Assembly: GCF_000512205.2 (NCBI RefSeq)
Contig: NZ_CP006644.1
Location: 3,838,520-3,902,519 of the forward strand
Direction of reading: 5' to 3'
From: Sphingomonas sanxanigenens DSM 19645 = NX02
GTDB taxonomy: Bacteria; Pseudomonadota; Alphaproteobacteria; Sphingomonadales; Sphingomonadaceae
Length of the DNA: 64,000 nt
Shown piece by piece: positions 31,030-41,107 of this stretch; position 1 is the first letter of the stretch; every line of letters starts with the position of its first letter. The notes under the pieces were generated by a model. That model searched no databases and was not told where the DNA came from. It saw only the letters and a list, made by a program, of their open reading frames with translations. A program made the translations under genes and the position numbers.

Positions 31030-31716
31030 ATGACCACGGCGACCTACGATCGGTTCCGCGAGAGGCTGGAAACCTATTTCGACCGTACCGCGGCGAAAGC
31101 GTGGGAACAGTTGACATCCGACGCGCCGGTCAGCGGCATCCGCGCCACCGTCCGGGCCGGGCGGACGGAGATGCGCGACACGCTCCTCTCCTGGCTGCCG
31201 AGCGACATGCGTGGCCTGCGCCTGCTCGACGCCGGTTGCGGCACAGGGGCGCTTGCGGTCGAGGCCGCGCAGCGCGGAGCCGAAGTGGTTGCGATCGACG
31301 TCGCGGGAAGCCTCGTTGCGTTGGCCCGCAAGCGCGCACCCGCAGGATTGGCCATCGACTGGCGGATCGGGGACATGCTCGATCCCGCGCTTGGCCAGTT
31401 CGATCATGTGGTCGCGATGGACTCGCTGATCCACTACCAGCGTCTCGACATCGTCCGCGCGGTGACGCGGCTCGCAGCGATTGCGCGCGGATCGGTCGTC
31501 TTCACCTTCGCGCCGCAGACGCCGCTGCTCATGGCCATGCTGGGCGTCGGCCGCCTCTTCCCACGTGGCGACAAGTCGCCGGCGATCCTCCCGGTGCGCG
31601 ATCGCGTGCTGCGCTCCCTGATTGACGAAGCGATGCCCCATGCCCGGATCGGACGGGATCGGCGGATCTCGGCGAGCTTCTACACCAGCCATGCGCTCGA
31701 GGTGATGACCGGATGA
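31030..31716 (+). CDS. bchM: Magnesium protoporphyrin IX methyltransferase BchM
   Basis: This 228-residue SAM-dependent methyltransferase methylates the C13 propionate of Mg-protoporphyrin IX, the product of the chelatase. The SAM motif LRLLDAGCGTGALAVEAA is near residue 65, and DHVVAMDSLIHYQ is a conserved BchM segment. It starts 1 base after the bchL stop and its stop overlaps lhaA as ATGA. With bchH broken, its substrate would be missing. Confidence 0.94.
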   Translation: MTTATYDRFRERLETYFDRTAAKAWEQLTSDAPVSGIRATVRAGRTEMRDTLLSWLPSDMRGLRLLDAGCGTGALAVEAAQRGAEVVAIDVAGSLVALARKRAPAGLAIDWRIGDMLDPALGQFDHVVAMDSLIHYQRLDIVRAVTRLAAIARGSVVFTFAPQTPLLMAMLGVGRLFPRGDKSPAILPVRDRVLRSLIDEAMPHARIGRDRRISASFYTSHALEVMTG

Positions 31717-33227
31717 GCGGACTGACCGCCCTGAAGGATTCGTTGGCGCGCGCCACGCCACGGCAACGCGTGGCCGTGGCGGCCCGCGTCGAGAGCCTGA
31801 AGACCGGTTCCTTCTGGAACGGCGTCGGCAGCGCATTCCTGCCGTTCGCCGATGCCGCGACGGTCGATCTCCCGCTCAGCCGCATCCTGCGGCTGTCGCT
31901 CTTTCAGATCTCGGTCGGCATGGCGGCGGTGCTGCTGACCGGCACGCTCAACCGGGTAATGATCGTCGAGCTTGGCATGTCGGCAAGCGTCGTCGCCGCG
32001 ATGGTATCCCTCCCCCTGCTGTTCGCGCCGCTGCGCGCGCTCATCGGTTTCAAGTCGGATCATCACACATCCTTGCTTGGCTGGAAGCGCGTCCCCTTTA
32101 TCTGGTTCGGCACGCTGCTGCAGTTCGGCGGATTGGCGATCCTGCCGTTCGCGCTGTTGGTCATGACAGGCGGCGGGACCGGTCCCACCGCCCTCGGCCA
32201 GATCGCCGCGGCGGCAGCATTCCTGCTGGTCGGCGCCGGCATGCATACCACGCAGACGGCGGGTCTCGCACTCGCAGCCGATCTCGCCCCCGACGAAGCA
32301 CGGCCGCGGGTCGTCGCTCTGCTTTACGTGATGCTGCTCGTTGGCATGATGGTCAGCGCGATCGTGATCGGTCGCCTTCTTGCAGACTTCACCCCCACCA
32401 AGCTTGTTCAGATCGTCCAGGGCGCCGCCGCTTTGACGATGATCCTCAACCTCTTCGCCTTGTGGAAGCAGGAGGCGCGCAATCCGCGTACGGCGCAAGC
32501 CCGAGACGCGCAGCCCGCGTTCCGCGACGTCTGGGCGGTGTTCGTCGCGCGGCCGAAGACGATGCGACTGCTCGTCGCGGTCGGGCTCGGCGCAGCGGCC
32601 TTCAGCATGCAGGACGTGCTGCTCGAACCCTATGGCGGCCAGATCCTGGGTCTATCGGTCGGCGGCACGACCTCGCTGACCGCGCTTTGGGCGATCGGCA
32701 TGCTGGCCGGCTTTGCCTTCGCAGCCCGGCGTCTCGGCGATGGCGGCGAGCCGCATCGGCTGGCCGGCTTCGGCGGCGTGATCGGCATCGGCGCGTTCCT
32801 GCTGGTTCTGTTCGCGGGCCCGCTTCATGCGATCACCTTGCTGGGCATGGGCGCGGTCGCCATCGGAATTGGCGGCGGGCTCTTCTCGGTCGGTACGTTG
32901 ACCGCTGCGATGGCGATCTCCGACGACCATGCGCTCGGTGGCCGTACCGGTCTCGCCTTGGGCGCGTGGGGCGCCGTGCAGGCGAGTTGTGCCGGGGTGG
33001 CGATCGTGACGGGCGGATTGGTGCGCGATCTGGTGTCGGCGCTGGCCGTGAGCGGGCATCTTGGCACCACCCTTGCCGGGCCCACGACGGGATACGCGCT
33101 CGTCTATTGCGTCGAGATCGTACTGCTCGTCGCCACCCTCGTCGCGCTCGGGCCGCTGGTTCGCCGCGACGCTGCCGCGTCTCCGGCGGCCGCTCCGCGC
33201 TTTGGCCTCAATGCTTTCCCGATATGA
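31713..33227 (+). CDS. lhaA: Light-harvesting 1 assembly protein LhaA (PucC family)
   Basis: This 504-residue protein has 12 membrane helices in the PucC/LhaA branch of the MFS. The helix-1 segment VLLTGTLNRVMIVELGMSA, FKSDHHTSLLGWKRVPFIWF in the first loop, and FSMQDVLLEPYGGQILGLSV in helix 7 are family signatures. It is needed for assembly of the LH1 antenna around the reaction centre. It lies between bchM and puhA as in other purple bacteria. Confidence 0.93.
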   Translation: MSGLTALKDSLARATPRQRVAVAARVESLKTGSFWNGVGSAFLPFADAATVDLPLSRILRLSLFQISVGMAAVLLTGTLNRVMIVELGMSASVVAAMVSLPLLFAPLRALIGFKSDHHTSLLGWKRVPFIWFGTLLQFGGLAILPFALLVMTGGGTGPTALGQIAAAAAFLLVGAGMHTTQTAGLALAADLAPDEARPRVVALLYVMLLVGMMVSAIVIGRLLADFTPTKLVQIVQGAAALTMILNLFALWKQEARNPRTAQARDAQPAFRDVWAVFVARPKTMRLLVAVGLGAAAFSMQDVLLEPYGGQILGLSVGGTTSLTALWAIGMLAGFAFAARRLGDGGEPHRLAGFGGVIGIGAFLLVLFAGPLHAITLLGMGAVAIGIGGGLFSVGTLTAAMAISDDHALGGRTGLALGAWGAVQASCAGVAIVTGGLVRDLVSALAVSGHLGTTLAGPTTGYALVYCVEIVLLVATLVALGPLVRRDAAASPAAAPRFGLNAFPI

Positions 33228-33240
33228 AAGGGTTACTCCC

Positions 33241-34008
33241 ATGCATCCCAACCTGACCCCCGGGATCGATGTCGCCCTTCTGGTGTTCTGGGCGTTCGTC
33301 CTGTTCTTCATCTGCCTGGTCTTCTACCTTCGCCGTGAAGACCGCCGGGAAGGCTATCCGCTCGAAGACGAATTGACCGGCGATCTCGACAGCGTCGGCG
33401 GGGTGCTCCACACCGCGTCCACCAAGTCGTTCCTCCTGCCGTTCGATCATGGCATCGTGACTGCCCCCACCCAGGGCCGCGAGCCGGTCGACATCGCGGC
33501 GAAACGCACCGATCGCTTCGCGGGCGCACCCTATGCGCCGATCGGTGATCCGCTGGTCGACGGCATCGGGCCGGCGGCTTGGGCGAACCGCGCCAAGCGG
33601 CCGGATATCGACATGGAGGGTCATCCCCGCATCGTGCCCATCGGCAATGCGCCGGGCTATCATGTTGCGCGCGAGGACTCGGATATGACGGGCTGGCCGG
33701 TGGTCGGTGCCGATGGCGCGGTCGCCGGCCACGTCGCCCGCCTGTGGATCGATACCGCCGATCGCCTCGTGCGCTACATCGAACTTGCGGGCGAAGGCAG
33801 GCCGTTGCTGGCGCCGATGATGATGGCAACCGTCCATCGCCGTGGCCGCCGCGTCGTGATCGACGCGATCAACGCGGCGCAGTTCGCGGGCGTGCCGCGG
33901 TTGGCTTCGCCCGACCAGATCACGCTGTATGAGGAAGAGCGCGTCCAGGCCTATTTCGGTGGCGGCTACCTCTATGCAAATGCCGGTCGGCAGGAGCCAT
34001 TGCTGTGA
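33241..34008 (+). CDS. puhA: Photosynthetic reaction centre H subunit
   Basis: This 255-residue subunit has one N-terminal membrane helix (DVALLVFWAFVLFFICLVFY) followed at once by LRREDRREGYPLE, the classic H-subunit signature, and a cytoplasmic PRC-barrel domain (GWPVVGADGAVAGHVARLWI). It caps the L and M subunits and shapes proton entry to quinone QB. AAAGGG precedes the ATG by 8 bases. puhB overlaps its stop. Confidence 0.96.
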   Translation: MHPNLTPGIDVALLVFWAFVLFFICLVFYLRREDRREGYPLEDELTGDLDSVGGVLHTASTKSFLLPFDHGIVTAPTQGREPVDIAAKRTDRFAGAPYAPIGDPLVDGIGPAAWANRAKRPDIDMEGHPRIVPIGNAPGYHVAREDSDMTGWPVVGADGAVAGHVARLWIDTADRLVRYIELAGEGRPLLAPMMMATVHRRGRRVVIDAINAAQFAGVPRLASPDQITLYEEERVQAYFGGGYLYANAGRQEPLL

Positions 34009-34643
34009 CCGAATATGAGAACGAGCCGATCCGCGGCCTGCCGGGCCCGTTGCCCGAGGGCGAGCAGATCCTCTGGCAGGGCGCGCCGGACTGGCGGTCG
34101 CTGGCGCGCACGGCCTACCGGACGCGGCTGGTGGCGGCCTATTTCCTGCTTCTGGCGCTCTGGGCCATCGCCGGCGCGACGATCTTTGGCGGAGGCTATC
34201 TCGGCGTCGGCATGACGATCGGGCTCGGCAGCATCGGCGTGATCCTGCTCCACGTGCTGGCCTGGTCTTCGGCGCGGACGACGGTCTACACGTTGACAAA
34301 TCGCCGGATCGTGCTGCGCATCGGTATCGCGGTTCCAAAATGCGTCAATCTGCCGCTTGGGATGATCGGCTCGGTCGATCTTGCCACGCGCGCCGATGGA
34401 ACCGGCGACGTATCGCTCGTTATAATGGGGCCGGCCAAGCTTGGTATCCTCGCACTGTGGCCCCATGCGCGCCCCTGGAAGATCGCCAAGCCGCAGCCGA
34501 TGCTGCGCGCGGTTCCCGATGCGAAGGCTGTCGCCCAGCAGATCGCGCGCGCCTGCCGTGCCGCCGACACCGCCCGCCGCGGCGCGACGATGACGTTGCG
34601 CACCGACCCCGCACCGAGATTTGCAGAGGCGGCCGCAGCATGA
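34005..34643 (+). CDS. puhB: Photosynthetic complex assembly protein PuhB
   Basis: This 212-residue protein has three membrane segments and a cytoplasmic PH-like domain (VYTLTNRRIVLRIGIAVPKC). PuhB assists assembly of the reaction centre-LH1 core. The N-terminal ALPEGE-like segment PLPEGEQILWQGAPDWRSLA is characteristic. The GTG start at 34005 overlaps the puhA stop as GTGA. Confidence 0.92.
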   Translation: MTEYENEPIRGLPGPLPEGEQILWQGAPDWRSLARTAYRTRLVAAYFLLLALWAIAGATIFGGGYLGVGMTIGLGSIGVILLHVLAWSSARTTVYTLTNRRIVLRIGIAVPKCVNLPLGMIGSVDLATRADGTGDVSLVIMGPAKLGILALWPHARPWKIAKPQPMLRAVPDAKAVAQQIARACRAADTARRGATMTLRTDPAPRFAEAAAA

Positions 34644-35119
34644 GCACGCACAGCCACGCCGATATGCTTCCGCGCGGTACGTTGATCCTCGCCGGGACGC
34701 TGGTGCTGTTCGCCTTCACCGCCACCGCGACCGTCCGCATCGCCCACATTCCGGCGGCGGCGTCTCCAGCCGCGATGCGCGCGGCCCAGCAGATCCAATT
34801 GGTGTCCTCGCGCAACCTGCGCTTTTCTGATCGCGCCGACGGTGCGGTGGTCATCGTGGATGCCGACAGGGGCGGTACGGCGTCGATTGTCGAGCCCGGG
34901 CAGCAGACCGGCTTCATCCGTGGCGTGATGCGCGGTCTCGCGCGCGAACGAAGGATGCGCGGGATCGGTGACCAGCCGCCCTTCAACCTCTCCCTGTGGC
35001 GCGATGGCCAGCTGTCGCTGACGGACAGCGTGACAGGCCGCTCCATCGAGTTGACTGCCTTCGGATCGTCCAACCGCGCCACGTTCATGGCGCTACTGCC
35101 GGAAGGCCCGGCGGCATGA
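34640..35119 (+). CDS. puhC: Photosynthetic complex assembly protein PuhC
   Basis: This 159-residue protein has a single N-terminal membrane helix (LILAGTLVLFAFTATATVRI) and a periplasmic domain (RNLRFSDRADGAVVIVDADR). PuhC is needed for proper LH1-reaction centre organisation. The start at 34640 overlaps the puhB stop by four bases. Confidence 0.9.
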   Translation: MSTHSHADMLPRGTLILAGTLVLFAFTATATVRIAHIPAAASPAAMRAAQQIQLVSSRNLRFSDRADGAVVIVDADRGGTASIVEPGQQTGFIRGVMRGLARERRMRGIGDQPPFNLSLWRDGQLSLTDSVTGRSIELTAFGSSNRATFMALLPEGPAA

Positions 35120-35412
35120 TCGCGCTGCGCCGCACCTGCTTCGACACGCCCTGCACGGTCGAGCTGGAGCATAGCGACGAATTCCTGTGCGCGCATGTCG
35201 CACTGGCCGGCGACGTGGCCATCGGCCCGGGCGACCGCGTCCGCGTCCATGGCGCGCCGATCAGCGTGGGTTTCGGCGAGCGGCGTGTCGTCGAACGGAT
35301 CGCAACGGTCGAACGGGCGAGCACCGTCGAGCGGTGGTGGACCAAGTTCGCGGGTCATTTCGAAATGGCCGAACTCTACGAAGTCAGCTTCAGCGATCGG
35401 AAGATGCCATGA
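35116..35412 (+). CDS. Conserved PGC protein of unknown function between puhC and acsF
   Basis: This 98-residue protein has no membrane helix. It begins [20 protein letters not shown] and has a central beta-rich [12 protein letters not shown] stretch. Small genes in this place are common in alphaproteobacterial PGCs, but I know of no assigned role. It overlaps puhC before it and acsF after it by four bases each, so it is certainly translated with them. Confidence 0.75.
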   Translation: MIALRRTCFDTPCTVELEHSDEFLCAHVALAGDVAIGPGDRVRVHGAPISVGFGERRVVERIATVERASTVERWWTKFAGHFEMAELYEVSFSDRKMP

Positions 35413-36479
35413 ACGCGATTGCCCCGATCAAGCCCGCCGTGAACGCCGATACGATGGCGATCGCGCGCGAGGACACCGTGCTGAGCCCGCGCTTCTACAC
35501 CACCGATTTTGCGGCAATGGACCGGATCGACGTGTCGGCGGTCCGCGATGAGTGGGATGCGCTGATTGCCGAGATGGCGAGCGACCCGAATCGCCTGCAC
35601 TTCAAGCGCACGGAAGCCTTCGATGGCGTGATCGAGAGCCTGCCGGACGGCCTGCGGGAAGAGTTCACGGATTTCCTGGTCAGCTCGCTGACCGCGGAAT
35701 TTTCGGGCTGCATCCTCTACGCGGAAATCGCAAAGCGCGTATCGAACCCGGACATCAAGCAATTGTTCAAACTGATGAGCCGCGACGAAAGCCGCCATGC
35801 AGGTTTCATCAACGATACGCTCAAGGACGCCGGCATCGGCATCGACCTCGGCTTCCTCACGCGCACGAAGAAATATACCTACTTCAGGCCGAAATTCATC
35901 TTCTACGCGACCTATCTCAGCGAGAAGATCGGCTATGCACGCTATATCACGATCTTCCGCCACCTGGCGAAGCATCCAGAGCTGCGCTTTCATCCGATTT
36001 TCAACTGGTTCGAACTCTGGTGCAATGACGAGTTCCGGCATGGTGATGCCTTCGCGATCCTGATGCGGACCGACCCCAAATTGCTGACCGGCATCAACGC
36101 GCTGTGGATCCGGTTCTTTCTCGTCGCCGTCTACGCCACGATGTATGTGCGCGATCACAATCGTCCCGCCTTTCACAAGGCGCTGGGGATCGACCCGACC
36201 GATTATGATCAGCGCGTGTTCTCGATCTGTTCCGAGATTACGCGCCAGGTCTTTCCCGTCGTCCTCGACACCGACAGCCCCCGGTTCGCGCACGGGCTCG
36301 AGCGGATGCGCCGGATTGCCGGTGCGATCGATGCGGCCAAGGCCCAGGGCGGCGTGATCGGCACGGTCAAGCGGGTCGGGCTGATCGGCGCCGCCGCCCT
36401 TGCATTCGCGCGGCTCTACCTCACGCCGGTCAACCGCAACACCGCGCCGGCGACCGTTCGACTGGTCCCGGCCTGGTGA
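35409..36479 (+). CDS. acsF: Aerobic Mg-protoporphyrin IX monomethyl ester cyclase AcsF
   Basis: This 356-residue diiron oxygenase forms the fifth ring of bacteriochlorophyll using O2. The two diiron-binding helices are visible as DESRH (126-130) and DEFRH (207-211), with further glutamates in [16 protein letters not shown]. Its presence, with no bchE in the window, fits an aerobic phototroph. The gene overlaps both neighbours by four bases. Confidence 0.95.
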   Translation: MNAIAPIKPAVNADTMAIAREDTVLSPRFYTTDFAAMDRIDVSAVRDEWDALIAEMASDPNRLHFKRTEAFDGVIESLPDGLREEFTDFLVSSLTAEFSGCILYAEIAKRVSNPDIKQLFKLMSRDESRHAGFINDTLKDAGIGIDLGFLTRTKKYTYFRPKFIFYATYLSEKIGYARYITIFRHLAKHPELRFHPIFNWFELWCNDEFRHGDAFAILMRTDPKLLTGINALWIRFFLVAVYATMYVRDHNRPAFHKALGIDPTDYDQRVFSICSEITRQVFPVVLDTDSPRFAHGLERMRRIAGAIDAAKAQGGVIGTVKRVGLIGAAALAFARLYLTPVNRNTAPATVRLVPAW

Positions 36480-37264
36480 GCATCCCCCCACTTTTCTTCG
36501 CGCTGCTGATGTGGTTCATCGGCACTGCCACGATCGTCTGGCTGGATAGCCGGCCGCGCGAGACGTTCCGCACCAGCCTGACGCTTGCGGGAATCGCGGC
36601 GATCGGCGCCGTCGTGCTGGTCTGGGTGAAGGCCGACGATGCCAGCGCGAACGCGGCCTATCTCGGCTTTGCCGCGGCGATTGTGATTTGGGGCTGGCAC
36701 GAGATGAGCTTCCTGATGGGCGCCGTCGCGGGCCCCAACCGCTTGGAATGCCCGCCCGAGGCAACCGGCTGGCGGCGCTTCACCTTGGCGACCGCGACCG
36801 TGATCCATCACGAACTGGCGATCGCCGCGACTGCGATCCTGTTGTTCGCGGTGACGTGGGGCGAACCCAATCAATCCGCACCGCTTACCTTCCTGCTGCT
36901 GTTCGTTTTGCGCGTATCCGCGAAGTTCAACCTGTTTCTCGGCGTCCCCAACCTCAGCGACGAGGTGTTCCCGGAGCACCTCGCCTATCTGAAAAGCTAT
37001 TTCCGTAAGGCGCGCTGCAACCTGCTGTTCCCCGCTTCGATCCTGTTGGGCAGCGGGATCGCCGGTTGGGCCTGGACTGCCGCGGTATGGGCGCCCGCCG
37101 GCAGCGGCGCCCATGCCAGCGGGATGCTGCTGGCCGGGCTGGCCGTTCTCGGCGTGGTGGAACATCTCTTCTTGGTTTTGCCGCTGCGTGACGCCAAGAT
37201 GTGGCGCTGGGCTTCGTCATCCTCCACCAAGGCGTCAAAAAAATCCGTGATCATCGACCTTTAA
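36476..37264 (+). CDS. puhE: Photosynthetic complex assembly protein PuhE
   Basis: This 262-residue protein has about seven membrane helices and belongs to the PuhE/DUF3623 family. [12 protein letters not shown]-like and [20 protein letters not shown] segments identify it. Its precise function is unclear; loss in Rhodobacter affects bacteriochlorophyll and core-complex levels. The GTG at 36476 overlaps the acsF stop as GTGA. Confidence 0.88.
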   Translation: MSIPPLFFALLMWFIGTATIVWLDSRPRETFRTSLTLAGIAAIGAVVLVWVKADDASANAAYLGFAAAIVIWGWHEMSFLMGAVAGPNRLECPPEATGWRRFTLATATVIHHELAIAATAILLFAVTWGEPNQSAPLTFLLLFVLRVSAKFNLFLGVPNLSDEVFPEHLAYLKSYFRKARCNLLFPASILLGSGIAGWAWTAAVWAPAGSGAHASGMLLAGLAVLGVVEHLFLVLPLRDAKMWRWASSSSTKASKKSVIIDL

Positions 37265-37278
37265 TCGGGGAAGATAGC

Positions 37279-38499
37279 ATGAACTACGAAGCATTTTTCG
37301 CGGCCGAGCTGTCCAAGCTCAAGGATGATGGCCGTTATCGCATCTTCGCCGAACTCGAACGCAAGGCCGGCGCCTTCCCCGCGGCCGAGCAGTTCGTTGC
37401 GGAGGGGACCCGCCCCGTCACGGTCTGGTGTTCGAACGACTATCTGGGAATGGGCCAGCATCCCAAGGTGCTCGACGCGATGCACGACACGCTCGATCGC
37501 TGCGGGGCCGGTGCCGGCGGAACGCGTAACATTTCCGGTACGACCCACAGCCACGTCGTGCTCGAGGCGGAACTGGCCGATCTCCACGGCAAGGAAGCTG
37601 CCCTGCTGTTCACGTCGGGCTATGTCTCGAACTGGGCAGCGCTGGGTACGCTCGGCGCACGGATCCCCGGCTGCGTGATTCTGTCGGACGCGCTCAATCA
37701 TGCGTCGATGATCGAGGGCATTCGCCACAGCCGGGCCGAGGTGCACAAGTTCACGCACAATTCACCCGAGGATCTCGATCGTCGGCTGTCGCAGCTCGAT
37801 CCCGAACGGCCAAAGCTCGTCGCGTTCGAAAGCGTTTACTCGATGGACGGCGACATTGCCCCGATCGCGGAGATCCTCGACGTCTGTGAGGCGCATGGTG
37901 CCATGTCGTATCTCGACGAGGTGCACGGCGTAGGGCTTTACGGTCCGCGGGGCGGCGGCGTAGCGGAACGCGAGGGGCTGATGGACCGCGTGACCGTGAT
38001 CGAGGGAACGCTCGGCAAGGCGTTCGGCGTCATGGGTGGCTATATCGCATCCTCGGCCGCCCTGTGCGATTTCATCCGCAGCTTCGCCAGCGGATTCATC
38101 TTCACCACGGCGCTGCCGCCCGCGCTTGCCGCCGGCGCCGCTGCCAGCATCCGTCACCTCAAGAGCAGCCATGTCGAACGCGCCCGTCATCGCGATCGGG
38201 TCGCTCAAGTTCGCCGCCGTCTCGATGCCTTGGGCATCCCGACGATCGACAATCCGAGCCACATCATCCCGATCATGGTCGGCGACGCGCACAAGTGCAA
38301 ACGCATCAGCGACTGGCTGCTCGAGCATCACGGCATCTACGTTCAGCCGATCAATTATCCGACCGTGCCCGTAGGCACCGAGCGATTGCGCCTCACGCCG
38401 TCGCCGGTTCACACCGATGGCGATATCGACAGGCTGGTGACCGCGCTCAGCGAGATCTGGTCCCAGTGCGAACTCGCGCGGCGGGCGCTCGCCGCCTGA
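37279..38499 (+). CDS. hemA: 5-aminolevulinate synthase
   Basis: This 406-residue PLP enzyme condenses glycine and succinyl-CoA to 5-aminolevulinate, the first step of both haem and bacteriochlorophyll synthesis. The PLP lysine is in [14 protein letters not shown], and [15 protein letters not shown] and [17 protein letters not shown] are typical ALAS motifs. It closes the plus-strand PGC operon. If it is the only ALAS gene of the cell, IS polarity from bchH would also affect haem supply, so an internal promoter is likely. Confidence 0.95.
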   Translation: MNYEAFFAAELSKLKDDGRYRIFAELERKAGAFPAAEQFVAEGTRPVTVWCSNDYLGMGQHPKVLDAMHDTLDRCGAGAGGTRNISGTTHSHVVLEAELADLHGKEAALLFTSGYVSNWAALGTLGARIPGCVILSDALNHASMIEGIRHSRAEVHKFTHNSPEDLDRRLSQLDPERPKLVAFESVYSMDGDIAPIAEILDVCEAHGAMSYLDEVHGVGLYGPRGGGVAEREGLMDRVTVIEGTLGKAFGVMGGYIASSAALCDFIRSFASGFIFTTALPPALAAGAAASIRHLKSSHVERARHRDRVAQVRRRLDALGIPTIDNPSHIIPIMVGDAHKCKRISDWLLEHHGIYVQPINYPTVPVGTERLRLTPSPVHTDGDIDRLVTALSEIWSQCELARRALAA

Positions 38500-38517
38500 G
38501 TGTCAGCGGCGGGCCTG

Positions 38518-38544
38518 CACCGTCGTGCCGCAATCACGACGGTG
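38518..38544 (+). terminator. Hairpin after hemA
   Basis: A perfect 9-base stem, CACCGTCGT / ACGACGGTG, with a 9-base loop lies 19 bases after the hemA stop. No T-run follows, so it may act with Rho or protect the mRNA end rather than terminate alone. Confidence 0.5.
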
Positions 38545-38688
38545 TGCCGCGCGGATCCGTTTGGCCGGACGCATCGTAAGCAGCGGCTTGCCTCCACCTT
38601 GCGGCCCTGAGCGCAACGCCGCGTCTCCGCGCCCCGATCGATCCGCCGGCGTGCCACCATCTTGCCTACGGGCGCTACGGCGGCGACG

Positions 38689-39942
38689 CTATTCGATCAT
38701 GTGCCGGCGCGCCCAGCGCAGGCCCAGGGCCACGCCAACCATGACGAGCGGCACCGCGACCGCCATGCCGATCTCATGCGGAATGATCTCGACCACGCCC
38801 AGCAGATAGCCGATCAGCGCGACCAGATAATAGCTGATGGCGACGACCGAAAGCCCCTCGACGGTCTGCTGCAGCCGCAGTTGGAGCTGCGTGCGACGAT
38901 CCATGGACGAGAGCAGGTCGCGATTTTGCCGTGCGAGGGCGATGTCTATGCGCGTGCGCAGCAATGCGCTCGTCCAGGCCGCGCGCTGGGAAAGGTCATC
39001 GAGCCGCGCCGAGAAAGAGTTGCAGGTCCGCAAGGCCGGCATCAGCCGGCGCTCGGTGAAATCGTCGAGCGTCTGATAGCCGCGAACCACGCCGATCCTC
39101 AGGCTGGCCAGTCGATCGATGCTGAGTTGCGCATAGGCGCGCGTCGCCATCATCCGGTAGCGCGTCTCGGCGACCAGTCGTGCGAGCTCGGCTGAAAGGA
39201 AGGTCAGTTCGTCGAGCAGGCGATCATCTTCCGACGTGCGTTCGGACACCGCCTGGGTGAGTTCGGCGAGGCGCGTCTCCAGGCTGTTGACGGCAGGGGT
39301 CAGGCGCTGCGCAAGCGGCAGGCCGAGCAGCGCCATGTTGCGATAATTGCCGAGTTCCTGCAGCCTGAGCAGGAGTTGCGCCGGCTCGTCGCGCTGGAGT
39401 CCGCGATCACGGATAAGCAGTCGGCCGTAACCGTCGTCGTTCAACCGAAAATCGGACACGATCTGCGCCAGGCCGTCTGCCACGTCGCAGAAGATGGTCG
39501 CCTCGTCCGAGAACCAGTGCGCCACGTCCGCAGCGGAGCGATCCGATCCGCCGTCATGGACGAGTGCGATCTGCGTCGAGCGGATGATTTCGCCCGGCAT
39601 GCCGTCATAGACCTGGCCGCGCAGGGGATCGAAATCGCTCGGGTGGAAGGGTTCGGCCGTGCTGCCGGGCCGCACCAGCGTGTAGGTCGCGAACTCGGTG
39701 TGCCGTTCCCAGATCAGGGTGATGCCGCCGATCGCGACAATCGTGAATTTGGCGGACAGCGGGACCAGAACGGTCGCTTCTGCCATCAGCGCCTCGATGT
39801 GCGCGGTCGCGGCCTCCGTATTGGCCTCCGCCAGCACCGTCACGATCTGCATCGCACGGCAGGGAACCGACAGCCGCGGCAGGCGGCGGACGTGCATTTC
39901 CTGCGACAGGGCGGCGCGCAGCGGATGATCGCGGATCGTCAT
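38689..39942 (-). CDS. DUF3422 membrane protein
   Basis: This 417-residue protein has a large soluble N-terminal part, an extended helical middle (residues about 230-360, many Leu/Arg heptads) and two C-terminal membrane helices (VVAISYYLVALIGYLLGVVE; AVAVPLVMVGVALGLRWARR). This matches DUF3422, a family with no established role. It is on the same strand as the puf operon, 61 bases after pufC, so it could be read as its last gene unless the hairpin between them stops transcription. Confidence 0.8.
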   Translation of the reverse strand: MTIRDHPLRAALSQEMHVRRLPRLSVPCRAMQIVTVLAEANTEAATAHIEALMAEATVLVPLSAKFTIVAIGGITLIWERHTEFATYTLVRPGSTAEPFHPSDFDPLRGQVYDGMPGEIIRSTQIALVHDGGSDRSAADVAHWFSDEATIFCDVADGLAQIVSDFRLNDDGYGRLLIRDRGLQRDEPAQLLLRLQELGNYRNMALLGLPLAQRLTPAVNSLETRLAELTQAVSERTSEDDRLLDELTFLSAELARLVAETRYRMMATRAYAQLSIDRLASLRIGVVRGYQTLDDFTERRLMPALRTCNSFSARLDDLSQRAAWTSALLRTRIDIALARQNRDLLSSMDRRTQLQLRLQQTVEGLSVVAISYYLVALIGYLLGVVEIIPHEIGMAVAVPLVMVGVALGLRWARRHMIE

Positions 39943-39968
39943 GCGCGATAAACCGATCCGGGCAGGAC

Positions 39969-39998
39969 GTCCGCGCCGCCGGGTTTGGCAGCGCGGAC
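39969..39998 (-). terminator. Hairpin after pufC
   Basis: An 8-base stem, GTCCGCGC / GCGCGGAC, with a 14-base loop lies just after the pufC stop. There is no T-run on the transcribed strand, so its strength as a terminator is doubtful. It may mark the 3' end of the puf mRNA. Confidence 0.45.
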
Positions 39999-40003
39999 CC
40001 TTG

Positions 40004-41107
40004 TCATTGCGAGTCTGTCATCGCCCGGGGGGTTCTAAACGCAGCCGGGACTGTCGTGGCAGCGCCCGGGCCGCCCTCGGCCGGAGCGATCGGCCGGGGA
40101 CCGCCCCTCAGCACCGGCGCTTGCGCAATCATGCTGACCCCGCCCAAGGGCTTGGATTGGCCCTGGTGGCAGGTCGCACAGCTGACCTTGTAGGGGTCGC
40201 CATGCGGCCCCTTGCGATTGACCGGAAAGATCGGTTGCAGCGGTCCGATATAGTCGACGTTGATGTCACGCACCATGCGTATGCCGTAATAGGCCGTGGC
40301 GCGTTGCGCGCGACTGAGGCTCCAGGACCGGAAGGACTGGCTGTTGTGACAATAAGTACAGTTCACGCCGAGCGAGGAGCTGATGTGCATCATCAGGCCG
40401 TAGCTTTTCTCGGCATCCTTGATCGACACGACATGGCCGGGATTTGGCAGGGCCGTATCCGCAGCGACACGAATACGCCCGTTGCCGTTGAGATACGCCT
40501 CTAGCGGATCCGACGGCAATGACGCGAAGCCGACAATCGGGTCCGGCGCGTTCTGACCATGCCGGTTGCCCAGGATCGAGCCGGGGTTCGGCGTGCCGTC
40601 GGCGGTTGCCCATATGTTCGCCGGCACAGGGGCGCCGCGATGGCAGGTGTAGCAGGTGACACCGGTCTGTTTGACGTGGCTTGCCCAGCGCGCGTTCACA
40701 TTCTGCGTCATCTGGACCATGCGCCGGGCGACGACCTTGGTGTATTTCTCATCCGACGCAAGGTTCTCGGGATTGTGGCAGTAATTGCATCCCTGCTCGG
40801 GTGGGGCGACCCACTGTGTGATCTCCGCCATCAGATGGTCGAACCTGTCCTTGCTCAGGCCACCCAAGACTTTGAGGTTCTGGTAGCTTTCCGCGGCAGT
40901 CGGTCCGCCATCGGGTGGCAGCGGGTAGGGTTCGGGGGGGATCGCCCCCGCCTTGATGACGTTGTCGACGTCGACGATCTGCTCGAGACCGGTTCCGCGA
41001 TAACCGGTCTGCGTGGTCTGCTTCTTACCGAGTTCGCAGCCGCCCAGCAGCACGATCCCGAAGACACCGACCGCGGTGACGGCGCCAGTCGTGAAGAAAC
41101 GGCTCAT
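40004..41107 (-). CDS. pufC: Reaction centre tetrahaem cytochrome c subunit
   Basis: This 367-residue periplasmic lipoprotein has a lipobox LLGGC (Cys24) and four haem sites: CNYCH (107-111), CYTCH (152-156), CTYCH (250-254) and CATCH (310-314). It re-reduces the special pair using electrons from a soluble or tethered c-type cytochrome. It is the last gene of pufBALMC and its ATG overlaps the pufM stop. The protein tail after residue 320 is Pro/Ala-rich and longer than the haem domain needs. Confidence 0.96.
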   Translation of the reverse strand: MSRFFTTGAVTAVGVFGIVLLGGCELGKKQTTQTGYRGTGLEQIVDVDNVIKAGAIPPEPYPLPPDGGPTAAESYQNLKVLGGLSKDRFDHLMAEITQWVAPPEQGCNYCHNPENLASDEKYTKVVARRMVQMTQNVNARWASHVKQTGVTCYTCHRGAPVPANIWATADGTPNPGSILGNRHGQNAPDPIVGFASLPSDPLEAYLNGNGRIRVAADTALPNPGHVVSIKDAEKSYGLMMHISSSLGVNCTYCHNSQSFRSWSLSRAQRATAYYGIRMVRDINVDYIGPLQPIFPVNRKGPHGDPYKVSCATCHQGQSKPLGGVSMIAQAPVLRGGPRPIAPAEGGPGAATTVPAAFRTPRAMTDSQ

